Source of the DNA: Heterobilharzia americana | Taxonomy: Eukaryota > Platyhelminthes > Trematoda > Strigeidida > Schistosomatidae | Length of the DNA: 64,000 nucleotides | Direction: 5' to 3' | NCBI GenBank assembly: GCA_944470555.2 | Contig: OX104128.1 | Coordinates: 43,011,920 to 43,075,919, forward strand | Part shown: in pieces, positions 47,855 through 60,839 of the stretch | Layout of the letters: every line of letters starts with the position of its first letter | How positions within the stretch are numbered: position 1 is the stretch's first letter | Notes under the pieces: generated by a model | What the model saw: the letters and a program-made list of their open reading frames with translations, nothing else | Database searches by the model: none | What the model was told of the DNA's origin: nothing | Program-made: the position numbers and the translations under genes

Positions 47855-48323
47855 GTGCCTGATGTCATACAAACTTGAAGATCTACAGGTAAAAACTAAC
47901 AAGTTGATAGAAGAGGCAGCGAAGACGGGACTTCAAGTGAATATAGAGAAGACAGAAGTGATGAAGATACCGCACCACCACCACCAACAACAAACTCCAA
48001 TCACCGTCAACGGGAGAAACTTAAAGGAAGTAACCTCCTTCACTTATCTAGGAAGCACTGTTTCAACTACAGGCAGCGGCACAGACGAGGATGTCAAATT
48101 CAGATTCGGAAAAGCAAGACAGGTGTTCATTAACCTGAAACCAGTGTGGAGATCTTCTGCATTCAGCATGTGGGACAAGATATGGATTTTCAACACCAAC
48201 GTCAAGTCAGTGCTTGTGTATGGTTCAGAGACTTGGCGCGTCACGAAAAGGATTTCCAATAAACTACAGACATTCATCAACAACTGCTTACGCTTGCTAC
48301 TGAAGATCAGATGGCCAGAATAA
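47853..48323 (+). pseudogene. RTE LINE post-RT region, 156-codon open frame
   Basis: The frame reads KLEDLQVKTNKLIEEAAKTG, EKTEVMKIPHHHHQQQTPIT, TYLGSTVSTTGSG, then VLVYGSETWRVTKR and NNCLRLL. These are the thumb and C-terminal motifs of the RTE polymerase. The first codons may come from the target site. The polymerase core is absent, so it cannot act as an RT. The glutamine tract of other copies is here partly a His run. Confidence 0.8.
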
Positions 48324-48675
48324 TAAGAATAAGCAACAAGGAGCTCTGGGAACGAACCAACCAAGAACCTATCACCCAACAAATATGCAATGGAAGGAAG
48401 TGGAGATGGACTGGATTGGGCATACACTGAGAAAGCCGACTGGGGACATCACGCGTCAGGCCAGTCACTCGAGTGGAATCCCCATGGGAAGCGACGAGTT
48501 GGGCGTCGGTGCCGAGGGTGACATGGAGGAGATCGTGTGAGGAGGAAATGAGAGCTTGTGGGCTGTCGTGGAACCAGGTTCAAAAGATCTCAGAGAACAG
48601 AGGTCACTAGAGACGTGCTACTGAAGCCCTATCTTCCCCTAGGAACCCAAGGGACTAATAATAATAATAATAATA
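47855..48675 (+). mobile_element. RTE-type LINE, 5'-truncated insertion with target-site duplication
   Basis: Contains only the last part of the LINE. The start GTGCCTGATGTCATACAAAC corresponds to the family region after the RT catalytic box. The end CAAGGGACTAATAATAATAA is the (TAA)n tail. Exact 11-bp flanking repeats show target-primed insertion with 5' truncation. One long frame survives (47853-48323), so this is among the younger copies here. In-frame stops follow it (WPE then two stops). Confidence 0.92.
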
Positions 48676-48686
48676 ATCCTGAGCAT
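48676..48686. repeat. Target-site duplication, right
   Basis: ATCCTGAGCAT, identical to 47844-47854. Confidence 0.85.
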
Positions 48687-49247
48687 AAAGCAACAAAGGA
48701 CATACTAATTAGTTTTGCATTCAACTGTTTCTAGTTCGTTGTATACACTGAATTAATGAATCGCAACGACTAGATTTACTTCCTTTTGCATTTAGATCAT
48801 AATTTATCCATTCTATTTTAGATGATATTATCTGAATTCATGTTAGAACTAGTATTATTTAAGTGAATGAGTATACATGAATTTCCTCTCCTAGCATATG
48901 CAGCTCATGGTGAATGTAGGTTGGGATTCAGCTTGTGACATTAAAAAAAGCTAGTAAAATTCTTTTTAACTTGAAAAAATTACCTATATTTTGGCTTTAG
49001 AAACCTTTCCTGAATATCAGGGAGAATATATTTTTATCTTTTAAATTATTGCAGAGAAACGTATAATTATCCATAAACTTTAGTCTGATATAAACAACTC
49101 ATAGGCATAGATAGTTACTATTCTTTATTTTGGACAAATCAAAGCAGCTTGTTATCACATTTTGGTCTGTTGTTATATTGTAGAATAGGATATTCATTAA
49201 AATCTGTATATCCATGAAATGGAAGACACGTAGATGAAACAGAAAAT
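48687..49247. other. No recognisable feature
   Basis: AT-rich spacer. Confidence 0.4.
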
Positions 49248-49405
49248 CGACTTCATAGCTCAGTTAACAAAGCATTGAGTGGGAAACCCAGCGGTCACTG
49301 GTTTGAATCCAGCCGCGGTCCAAATTTTCATTTCATCTTCAATCAGGCAGCAGAAAATTGAATAATACCCACGGGGATAAGAATCCTATTATGTTTTTCA
49401 CTGTC
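49248..49405 (+). repeat. tRNA-derived SINE copy
   Basis: The head has an A box TAGCTCAGTTAAC (49256-49268) and a B box GGTTTGAATCC (49310-49320) at tRNA-like spacing. Then comes the shared body CCAAATTTTCATTTCATC. The acceptor ends do not pair well enough for a functional tRNA. Confidence 0.75.
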
Positions 49406-50939
49406 TTAAACACTATGTTCTCTCAAAGACAAATGGTATTTATTATTACTTAGCTACTGCTTACTTAGTTGCTTTTTATTGCATACTGTGATAGAGAAGC
49501 GAATGGCTCTATCGTAGTTTCATTGATGAATAATGGTATCGGTGGAACGGAATTTTCTAGCAATTATGAGTTTGTGCTGGAAAAATGTTGGATAAACTTT
49601 CCAACAGACGTGAAGATGAGTCAGACACAGATAAACACCTTTGGGCAAAATAAATCATTAAGCTAAGTGAATATTTTATAGTTCACCGGTTAACAGTTTA
49701 ATTTGAAATTATAGTTAAATTTCAATGCTTTTTGATTCACTGATAGAAAGCCAACATCTTAGCGAATCTAGCATGAAAAAGCAGGACCATTAAAATATCA
49801 CGTATTAGTTCAATGCATCAACAGTTTTGACCAAAATCATGCGTGCGATTATCACGGTAAAATCCTGCTTAATTTCGATGTAAAGGAAAATGACAAAGTA
49901 AGAAAACCTGATATAACAAATTGAACCACTCAGCTACAACACAAAAACTCTTTTTATATGAAGTCATGCTTGATTCATCCATACTTCAGTGGGAGGTTGA
50001 CTAATATTTCACTTTAACACACATCTTCGCAAAGCTTTGTGGCTAATTAGTCTGATTAGCTCGGACGTTTTCCCCGTCTCTGTTGATTTGTAAATAACAG
50101 TAAGATAAATAATCAGGAAGAATACCTGAGTAATAAATCTAGACAGCTATTGGAGTTTTCTGGTGCAAATTCTCCCAGTTAACAATGTCATCCCATGTGA
50201 CGCAGGTTAATTTGATGAGGAAGCAACTACTTTTAGAATACTTTTCTATTCATACAACGGATTAGGATTTCTATCAGTAAGTTATTTTTAACGACAAGTG
50301 TTTTAAGTGGTTCTGTATTGGGTGGCTGAGGTGCATTCTTCTCAACCTAGACATATCGGTATTTATGAATGATAAGAAGCTAAGGTTTACAATAATATTA
50401 GTGGGTGAGCTCTGTCTAAACGAGTGTGATACGCTTCTACTTTGATGATGTACCTCATCTTGAACGAATTCGAAATTTTGCCAGCTAAAAAGATAAAAAT
50501 CTGAAATCAGTAGGATATTGGAAACTAGTCTGTTGTAGCTACATTTTGTGGAATACCTTCACTTTGAGCATTAGTTTCTGTCATATATCTCGTACTTACC
50601 ATAAATTCATTATTAATCATGCTTTTTCATAAGTTTCTCGGCCAACGTATTTTGAACCATCTTTTTTCCTGGATGAGGAGTAAGAAGTCTTTCACTGAAA
50701 TACTCAACTCACCGTGATACGTAAGGGGAGGTCAAGTATTTCACCAAAGATGTTCATCAGCACATTATAGACCTATACGTTCATAACTGGCTTTTATTCA
50801 TCAGATAGAAACAAACACAAGGGTTCAAACAGTTCTTCTCAGAACTTGGAAGAAGCAAAGTGATTTTTTTCTTCTTATGAAGACTGATTTAAAATTCTCA
50901 GTTCATTGTGACAACTTTTAGAGATAGCCATAGCTTCAC
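49406..50939. other. No recognisable feature
   Basis: AT-rich DNA. The frame at 49469-49666 (65 codons) has no recognisable domain. Confidence 0.35.
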
Positions 50940-51090
50940 ACACTGGAATCGTTGTGATGGGGTGATGATTAAAGGCAAAGTAAAAATCCTGTCCACAACA
51001 GGATTCAAATCACTGGCCTCTGGACCACTGTCCACTCATCGCATCGGCTAAAATGCGAGACCTTGCTGCTTACCCAGTTGTAACTTCATA
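50940..51090 (-). repeat. tRNA-derived SINE copy, minus strand
   Basis: On the minus strand a B box GATTTGAATCC (51011-51001) is followed by ACTTTGCCTTTAATCATC, matching the SINE body order of 49248-49405. The A box is less clear. Confidence 0.6.
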
Positions 51091-51653
51091 CAAATCACAA
51101 AGGGTTTTCCTCAGATTTCATGTGAATATGTACAGCATAAATGCCTGTTCATCATTTAGTCCAGCATGATAGTGAAAGTACCTATCTTCAGAAGCAGTTA
51201 TTTAATTGATTGAATACAACCTGTATTACATGAAACACGTTAAACCCAGTGAAACTCGTAAATTTATAACATCACATGCAATTATATACTAAAGCTACTG
51301 ATTGTTTCAGCTCCACGTTTCACAAAGGCACAATGGAGTTACATGTTGTTTTTCGCGATTAATATAAACGTGAAAAAGACTTTGCACTTTAATTAGTCCA
51401 TGGTTGATATCTGGGAGTAGTGGACTGAATCGAATCATCCATCGCAATAACATTCTCAAATGAAGACATTTGTACTGAGTGTGAGAAGTATGTAAATAAT
51501 AATAAAAGTCTTTTATCTTAGTGTACCGTGATGTCATCTACTCGTATAACTAAATCACATGAAGGTGATAAAATTGTCTAAATGTTCTTTTTACAGCCTC
51601 TAATGGGCGTGATCATGGTATTGGACATTTGTTTAACGCGAGTGGCTAACTCA
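51091..51653. other. No recognisable feature
   Basis: AT-rich spacer; the minus frame 51307-51537 has no known motif. Confidence 0.35.
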
Positions 51654-52795
51654 GGTAATCTGGAAACTGCTTCAACGCTACAGAGTACCACAAACCTTCA
51701 TCAGCCTCATTCAACAGCTATATGCTATATGATGCTACATTCCAAGTGATTCATAATGGAAAGCTCATTGACGCCTTTGAAGTGAAGACAAGGTTTACGC
51801 CTACTCTACTGGACTGGATCGTGCAACAGACAACTGTAAGAAGGGAGAAGATGGCCATACTCTGAACCAATAGAATGGCCCTAAAAGATTTGGATTTCGC
51901 CAACGATGATGATTTATGTCTAATGTCCTGTCGCACAAACTCGAATATCTATAAGCAAGAATCAACAAGTTGACAAAAGAGGCAAGGCAGCAAAGATGGC
52001 GCTTCCTTCAAGTGAAAGTAGGGAGGACAGAGGTGATGAAGATATTTAAGCAACGCCACCAACACCAACAACAAGCACCAACCACAATCAACGGGAGAAA
52101 TCTAAAGGAAGTAGTCTGTTTCACCTACCTGGGAAGGCAGCATCGTTTCAACTACAGGTGGCGGCACAGACGAGGATGTCAAGACCAGTATCTGAAAGAC
52201 AGCAAGACAGGCTTTCACTAATCTGAAACCAGTGTGGAGATCTACTGCACTCCACCCAGCATAAAGCGTGAACAAGATGCGGATTCTCAGCACTAAGTCA
52301 GTCAAGTCAGTGATTCTCTGTGATGGTTCAGGAACTTAGCGCGTCACGAAAAGCACTTCCAACAAACTACAGACATCATACATCAACAACTGCCGCCTAC
52401 GCTCGCCCACTCGATACTGAAGATCAGATAGATGGCCAGAGAGAATAAGCAACAAGGAACTGGCTGACTGGCTGGCAATCAACCGACGAAGCAAGAACCC
52501 ATCGCCCAACAAATATGCAGAAGGAGAAAGTCTAGGTGGATTGAGCATACACTGAGAAGACCGATTGGGGACATAACGTGTCTGGTCAGGCCGTTGAGTG
52601 GAATCCTTATGGGAAACGACGATTTGTGCGTCCGAGGTGACGGTGACATGAAGTAGATGATGTGAGGAAGAAATGAAAGCTTCTATGGAGTGGTGGAGCG
52701 AGGTTCATAAGACTGCGGAGAAGAGAGTGGAGTTGAGACGTGCTATTGAATTCCTATGTTTCACTAAAAACTCAAGGGACAAATAATAATAACAC
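51654..52795 (+). mobile_element. RTE-type LINE, 5'-truncated, decayed
   Basis: Begins at the family sequence GGTAATCTGGAAACTGCTTC, just after RT motif A, and ends CAAGGGACAAATAATAATAA. The region between the QGC box and the catalytic box is shortened compared with the other copies (about 51780-51890). The catalytic region reads DFANDDDLCL (51893-51922), with an extra Asp codon and the Asn seen in other copies. Further on come EVMKIFKQRHQHQQQ and a broken TYLGRQ. No clear target-site duplication. Not functional. Confidence 0.85.
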
Positions 52796-53405
52796 AAAGG
52801 TTTATTCTTGAAATGTAATCAGTTTATGTCCCGACAGAATACCGGATAGCTATTCAGAAATGTATGAAGTATAACTTATTTACTGCTGTCACTTTGTACA
52901 GTATCCATGGCTGGTTTTAGAGTTATCTACTATTCTGTTACTTCAATGACCACCTCAACATTTTGTGAAATGTGTACAAGCTTGATGATGATAAACAAAG
53001 TATAGAATAACTAGTTATGAAATTGTAATTCCCATCAACACTGACGCATCATATCAGTAATCTGCAAAGCTTTCTGATGTTAACATATTTGTTATAAAAC
53101 CCACTTGATGATAAAATATTTCTTTTGTTAGTAGATAAATCTCATTTTATCGTTCAGAAAAGTTTTGACAATATTGTAAATTTTCGGGCATTTTCAGACA
53201 GAGTAGTCATAAGCTTTTTAAATAAAATAAAATTTTTTTTATGATTTTTTCCCTATTCCGTACTGGAATGCGAATTCTTTTCTGTTGCTGTGAAGCTTTT
53301 TTCTAGATCAACATGTTTATTCAGATAAATTTCTGCTTTCAGGGTACTGATTTTTCTAATCTTCACATTCTTTTACTTGGTTTTTATGTGTAGTTTTTAA
53401 AGTAC

Positions 53406-53445
<40 letters not shown>

Positions 53446-56400
53446 GGATCTGATCTCTTGCTTTGTTCACTTGTGACTGACAGTATCTTCTGGCATCAAC
53501 AAAATGTATGTTGATTTTCTGAGCTGTGAAATTCATCAGCTGGCTATTATTTCATTGATGAAAAGAAAGCATCAGGGAATGACATCTTGGATATATAAAT
53601 GATGTCAGGTTTATTATTATTATGATAGCAAATAAGTGGATCTAATCCATGAAAACTATTAGGGAATATGTATCTTTTTCACTTGTCTAATTAATTTTTT
53701 TTTATTTTTCTCATCCTATATTATCAGCAGGAAAAACAATCTTGAGTACTCATACTTTCATAAATGCAAGGTAATACTCGACAATTTCCAGTGATCTTTT
53801 TCAACATAAAACGTAAATGACCTACGGGCTAAGAGAAAAGATATCTAATGAGCATCATTTCAAGACAGCACCAGAGTTGCATAATAAACTTTGAATACAT
53901 TTCAGTACAGTGATAATATTTAAGAGGAAATGAATGAGTCAGAGAGAAGGAGCGAAGCGAAAGTTAGGAGTGATTTTATTACTAGTCAACATTTTTTGAT
54001 TACCCACTTAAAACAGTCCTTCACTGATACTTGTTTTTGGTGATTTTCATCGGTTATTAGGCTGTATTTGTGTTCTCATATCTGTTAACCACTTACTAAA
54101 TTAGATACCAGACTCCTGAATATTCCTTTGCATTCTTTCGTTTTCTTCAATTTTTTCTGTCCAGCCCATTTTCACATATGTTGAACGAAGTTATGAAATG
54201 GTGCTTAATATCTGGTTAGTGTTTTTCAGTTATACACAACGAGAATAACTACTTCTTTCTGTGTAGTGTAAAACTGAAAACGTCACAGTCTATCCAATGC
54301 ACTTTATTCGATGTTTTCTTCACTTGCCATTGTTTCATCGTTTGAACGCTGTACAGCAAAAAGGTTTTATAGGTTTATAGGAGACATAGAATACATAAAA
54401 GGCTTTACATGCTAGTTTTTATCCATATTACTTTCCTTATGTACAGTAGTACAGTTGGGCAGATTAAAGTCTATTAATGACAGTCACTTCAATGTATTTT
54501 CACCTCCTTTCTATTTATTGGTATATCTTCTCTTTTGGTAAATCATCTCCTAACATTTTATTTGCAAAAAATCGTCCTACATGGATTACCCGAGTGATTG
54601 TATAGAAACATATTGTTTATCAGTTTACTGTATTAACTGAAGGTTTTTTCATTTTAATTAATTTAAAACTATTTTGGTCGCATCCAGAATAACTTATGAG
54701 ATAGTATAAACGCCTACAGGACACTTGAATGCAATAATAAACTTGACTTCAATCGAAACCCGAACTCCTGTGATCTTCAGTCATTCAGAGTGACAGTGTC
54801 GAAATAATAATGTTTTCAAGCAAAGCTCAATGCTCTCATTCTTCATGTTTGAAACTTATACTTTAGCTACATATTGGGTTTTATACTTAGATGTCTGAAA
54901 AAATGAGGTTCTATCGCATTTAAGTGCCAACTTCTTGGTCAGTAAGACTAAGTAGTGAAAAATTTTCGAATGACTGGATAATTTGCCTACTTTTTATCTA
55001 AATGTGTTGGAATTTTAAGTCAACTTATCAAGTGGCCTCAGCTTGCTTACTTATACTTCAAGCTATTTCAATTCTGAGTGTTTATAATACTGTTCACGCT
55101 ACAGTTATAAAGATTTCACAGTAGAAGCTAGTAAACCAGTTCTGAGTCACTTCAGATATTCATAGGAGTTTTAAAATTTCAATACAATTTTCAGAGTGAT
55201 TTTTTGATGGTCAACTTGGAATGATGATTTTCTGTCCAGTCGACTGAGATTTCCTCTTCATTATGACTAACGACACTGATATCCTATTTTGTGGCTCTTC
55301 ATGTGGTTTTACTTCTTTCATTTCATGACAGATCAACACATTTAAATGAATTCATATATAGTATTTGACGTACTTACTATGTTATTATAGCCTTGATTTT
55401 CCAAAATATACATTTAATCTATCGTGTTAAATTTATACGGCATTTGTAATAAACGTGTTTGAGTAGTATATTGTGTTGTCATAGGGGTGAATTAACGAGT
55501 TTTAATTCTGATGTTACCATACATGCAGAAAAAGCTTCGAAGTTTAAACACTCCAGTTTCGCAAGTTTACAAAAGCCAACGTCTTAAGTGACTTTGTTTT
55601 AATGATTCAAGTATTTTAATAATTTCAGCGCAAATCTTTCAAAACATACATCATAAACTCTTCATGGCGTATTTTAAGGATAACTGAATACATCTGCATT
55701 ATAATCATTGAGGTTTTGTGTATGAAACAAGAACTAATCACTTGATAGAGTAGGAAAACGTAGTTAGAAATACCGAAAGCTTGATTCTTCATTTTTGGTA
55801 TGCAGTCGACTAAATCCAAAGTCATCTTACAACCATGCATTCCGGGTTATTTGTATTTTAATTTTATTCTTGCTAATATCAGTCACGTAATCTTCGTATA
55901 TCATACCTAGCATACTACCGTAATAATAATGTGAATAATCGCAGTCTTGCTTACATTTCAACAAAATTTTCCGATCACCTTTCAACTATATAACTTTTCT
56001 ACTTACAAAAAGATAGTCAAGAATCCAATATATTATTCTATTAAAGTTTCTGAAAATTGTTCTCCAAATTTCTTCTAAAAAATGAAGTCCTTAATTAGGC
56101 AATTTCTTCTTTAAGAAAACTTTGAGAAAATCTGAGATAGAGAGTAACAAAACTACCGTTATTTGATAAATAAATTGTTACGTGTAAAATCAGTTAGAGA
56201 AGACATCATGCACACTTGTAACTTGTAACGCAAACTCTTGAAAGATAACATTAGGATAGAAAACTTCATATTTATTTTCAGTGCATTTTTTTCGTGAATA
56301 CATTTTACTAGTAGTGGTTTATGACTAACTAACGGTGAAAAGTGATGAATTGTGCACATTATTAAGTTTCGGAAATTTGATAAGCGTCAAGGTGGTTTTA

Positions 56401-58479
56401 CACTGATGCAAAAACAGAAAACGTAACCGTTTACATCTGTCTCATAGTCACGAAGATATCATATTCACCAACAGCAACTGCCTACCACTTATAACAAGAT
56501 AGCTGATATCTAATCCAGTGAAAATCATTGTTGTCGCCTTGAAGTTCCGAGTATGATAAGGTCGGTGACTGTTTTTTGGTACTTCATCCTGATTTTGTAT
56601 TATGTTTGCAAAAAGAATTCAGGTTAGGAACCTTATTTTCGAATGCCTTCGATAATTATGTGACAGACGAACTTAGACTTGATGTGGAAACCTTAAGTTT
56701 GCGCAAAATTATTTCATAATTTTTGCATCCTTTAGTAATCTACTATAACTACTTTTGCCAAAACAACTTATGAACTGCCAAAAATGACCAGTCATTATAA
56801 CGTGGCATATTGATGCCGTGTACTAATAAATGCTTTTAAATATCTTTCCAAAAGTCAGAAAACTACTACACGAAAGTAGTAGTCGATGAAAAATAGCTTT
56901 GCATTTCAAAATGATCCACAAACTAGTTTATCCAAAGTAAGGTCGGTTGAACAACTAATATATGAGCAAAACTTGTGAATTGAAGTAGATTGAAGTTTAA
57001 GTTTAATTTATCTAAAAAACTGAGATGGAACCGACCGGACAAGTATGAAATTCTTGTACAAATTGATATAGAAAAAAAATGACAAAAAGGCGATAACAGC
57101 TAGCCTAAATATATGAAAAGAGTAGCCCGTATATTCCTATAAAATATTTGATTCGAGTCAGTTGATCCAGAAACATATACACAAGTCATTACCACTAACT
57201 CATCCAGCCCTACCTTCCATCACAATGTACAAACCCCTAGAGCACTAACTGGCCATCTGTTGGTTGCGACTGATCAATCGGTTTTCATTAAACATTAAAG
57301 CAGATTACCTTATAACAGTTTTACTTTACAAAGATGATTCTGAGTTGTTCACTTTCCATGTAAAGTGAATAGTAACCAGCTTCATTCACTTATAATTTTG
57401 ATGAACTATGGAAAATAAAATCACAAATGTTTTGTTCCCGGTGTATGTTCATGAGTAGTGAAAAGAGCCAAGATTAGATAGTCAGTTATTTTCTTAACCG
57501 ATATTAATGTTATCTTTGCAAACGCTAAGTCCATGATAATTGCGTACAATCTCATGTCATCAAACTGATATCAATCAATGATTATTTTACTTTCATTAAA
57601 AATATAGCAATATGAAACAATGTGAATTCAGGTAAGAAAATTAAATTAAAATTTACTAACAAATCTTACCGTCTACACTGACGTTTGACATAGTGGAATA
57701 GTTCCCCAACTACCCAACTTTATCATCAAAAAGCTTGATAGAATATCACTGAACCAAGCTCACACACTGTGACCTTTTACGCAAAAGTGTCATAAAGTGA
57801 AAAATACCGCTAAACAATGTGTGTTGTTACACAAGACTTATGTTGACCACTAGACTTTGCTAATAAGATAGAAATGATCTGAAAACTGGACTACCGTTTC
57901 ACTCATTTTAGGCTCATCTTTACAGCGGCATACCCATTCTACACAGTTGAATTACTTAAATTAATTTCTAGCTAAGTCAACTGCAAATCGTTGATCGTCT
58001 TTTGATCAGCTATGCTGTTCAGGGTAGTTCAAGTATTTACCGACAGTTAACAAGTGCTGCCTTTTTTTCAACAAAAATTTGGATGATATATAACTGCGCT
58101 GAAAACTAAGCTTATACAATCAATCATTCCACTTAAAAACTACAATTCAATGAACAGTATCATTCTGTCTAGAATTGAAAACACGCACTCAAGAAAAAGG
58201 AATTCATTTAAACAGGTAATGGGTATCTTAAGCGAATTCAGTAATGTAAATAATGTGGAGAACACAAAATTTATGAATGATTTTTGTTTGCTTGAAGTGC
58301 ATATTTCACCTGTACTGACACTGACTTACTGACAACTTCAACGTAAAACTTCGCATATACATGATTTGGCTCAATTCGCTACAGTTCCCAGTGGTGAACG
58401 AAATAAGTGGATAGAAAAAGAGCGATATCAAAGGAGACTAAGTTGTGTGACAGAATGAGCGATCTGAAGAAAGAGGTTA
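52796..58479. other. Long stretch without recognisable features
   Basis: About 5.7 kb of AT-rich DNA holding one (AT)n run. Frames at 55625-55840, 56159-56359 and 58150-58332 are short and unassignable. Confidence 0.4.
53408..53440. repeat. (AT)n microsatellite
   Basis: Perfect AT dinucleotide run of about 33 bp. Confidence 0.95.
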
Positions 58480-59159
58480 GGGCGATTATTCAAGCTTTAG
58501 AAGATGCTAAATAGTGAACAGATCAACACCACTGTGACAAACTTTTAGCCATGTCACCAACAGTCCTCAACTACTGATTCCTTCCTCATCTAGGATCACA
58601 ACTAGGCAGTCTACATCTCCCTATAAGGCTCAGACTAACGGTTAGAGACTTCAATGACCGGTTCCCCGTTTTGGTCCGGTCACCCTAAACCCTCTTCTAG
58701 CCTAATCCAAATTCCCCCTACCATGGAACGTTGAGGTAGGCGGTGACTCGGGATGCAGAGTTAGTTTCTAAGTAATCCCAGCCAGTGAGGGTTCACAACA
58801 TCATCAGTCGACTTATCTGTCCTGCCCAGTTCCCTTCGCCTGACCACAACATTGCTCACACGGTTGTTCTACCAAATGGGAGTAATGCTACAAAGACGTC
58901 TGTGATAAAAACCCAGTAATTGCTTCATGTCTTCTACTTTTAACGGCCATATCTCACAGCTGTACAACAGGACAAAACGCACTGTGGGGCAGTGTACTCA
59001 CCCTTTAATATATACTTAAATATCTCGTCAGTCAGTACTACAAGTAATGTAAGTTGGCAAATGCCAACCGAGCTTTGTGTATCCGAGCTAAGATTTAGGC
59101 AGCAACCATACCGTTCGGGCTGCCACAACTTCCCAGGTGAGTGAAGTAATCGACATATC

Positions 59160-59720
59160 CCACCACTTCACCCCCCATCGTTTAACTTGGAGAGCTCAGA
59201 GAAGACCAGTCCTGAAGCATGATCCTGCATTTGACAGGTGCCTGTGAAACCCATGCCAAACATAGTCAGATTTCTGCTTAATGCATTCAGAAGACCCTGC
59301 CTTTTTATCGGTATCTTCACCCAGCACGAGAATATCGTCTGCCTACTCCAACTCAGCCAGATGACTTCGAAGGAGTAGATCAACCCCTTTGATGTCAGAC
59401 ATATCTGAGGTTATGTCAACAGCTACGCCTATGACAAAGTTAAGTAGCGACGGTGACAGTGAACATCCCTGTCGAACACCACTAGTTGGCATCAATTCAC
59501 ATGACAACTCTACACCAGCCCTTACGTAGCTGCAACAGTTAGAGTAAAGAGCCTTGTTTAGCGTAATACGCTTGCTCGGTACTGTCTTCACAATCGTACA
59601 CTGCCACTATATCTGAAGGGCAACTGCATCAAATGCCGCCTTCACGTCAACAAATACGGCAAGTTTCGATCACTGGTCGGTAGGTATGCCGGTGTGCCAG
59701 AACTTGATGGAAGATGAAAA
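59160..59720 (-). pseudogene. LINE reverse transcriptase core, broken
   Basis: The frame 59591-59343 reads KALYSNCCSYVRAGVELSCE, then TSGVRQGCSLSP and DLLLRSHLAELE before a TAG stop. The next codons give ADDILVLGED, so the stop replaces the Tyr of the YADD box while both catalytic aspartates remain. The following frame (59383-59168) is shifted. Confidence 0.8.
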
Positions 59721-60839
59721 TTCGATCAGTGCATCCTCTCCCTACTCTTTCTAAAACCTTCCTGGCTTTCTCGAGTCTGCTGTCACTTACCGCCAGTCAG
59801 GCGTCTGATAACTGTGAGCCTAGAATCTTGGATACACTTTCAATCAAACGGATTCCACTATAGTTGCCGCACGTAGATTTCTCTCCTTTTTACAGACTAG
59901 GATGATCAGTCAATTACACCGATTTGATGGCACTGGTTCTGATTCTCATACACTAACAAGTACCTCCATCACGTTAATTAGCAACTTTCTACCTCAATCT
60001 TTGAATTATCTAGGCTTCAAACTCTTATACCTTGCTACTTTGCATCGTTCCAGGTTCAATACAGCTGCCTCAAATTCAGGGAGAATTATAGAAAAGACGA
60101 TTATATCCTATTCATGTTCAGGCTGGATTTTGGGCAATTGAAGCGTTGTTGTTGGCCAGCTGAACTGCTTTCCAGTGTGTCCTGTCAAATGTTCCAGCCA
60201 CCTGTTCTGAAGGGTTATCGGCGTCTCATCCTCATCGGTGATGGTTTTACTAACCATCGTATTCTTCTTGCCGGTTTCACTAATAAGTCAAAATAGTTGC
60301 CGGTGTTATTCAGCGCTGATGCCCTCTTCATCCGTCTCGCTTTCGTCACCCACCACTCCTCGTATGTAACACGAAGACTCTTGGTCAACTTACGTTTGAG
60401 TTGCTTTTGCTCTTCGTCGTGGTCAGAGCCACCATGAATCAGTCGTCACAGATCAGTCAGTTCGGATGACACTGTGAAAATCCACTGAGGTTTGCAGACA
60501 TTTGGATGTAAGTTACCAACTGTTTTTACCCTTGTTTCTATATCTGACCAGGTTTCCACAGCATCAGTATTGTTGTGGTGTTTAGATAAATGCTCCATTA
60601 TCTCCTCTCTAAAGGCAAATTCGGTCTCCTTCATCTTCCAGCTTACCATAGACAAGCCTTACCATTTCCTGTTTCCCGTGACCAGTAAGGTGCAGTCTCA
60701 CACGAGCCCGTACTAGCTTGTGATCGGATTTCATGCTGGTGTGCCAGAAAGAGTGACAATTCTCCACCTCATCTTCACCCTCTAATGATGGGTGACCTAT
60801 CTGCCTTCGTCGTTGGTTTGAAGTCTGCGGACGATATGT

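Noticed and set aside
48044..48427. 127-codon minus-strand frame
   Set aside because: Antisense to the RTE C-terminal frame 47853-48323, which matches known LINE motifs.
49248..49322. Functional tRNA gene
   Set aside because: A and B boxes are good, but the acceptor arms do not pair and no clean anticodon arm forms; the body after it is shared with other SINE copies.
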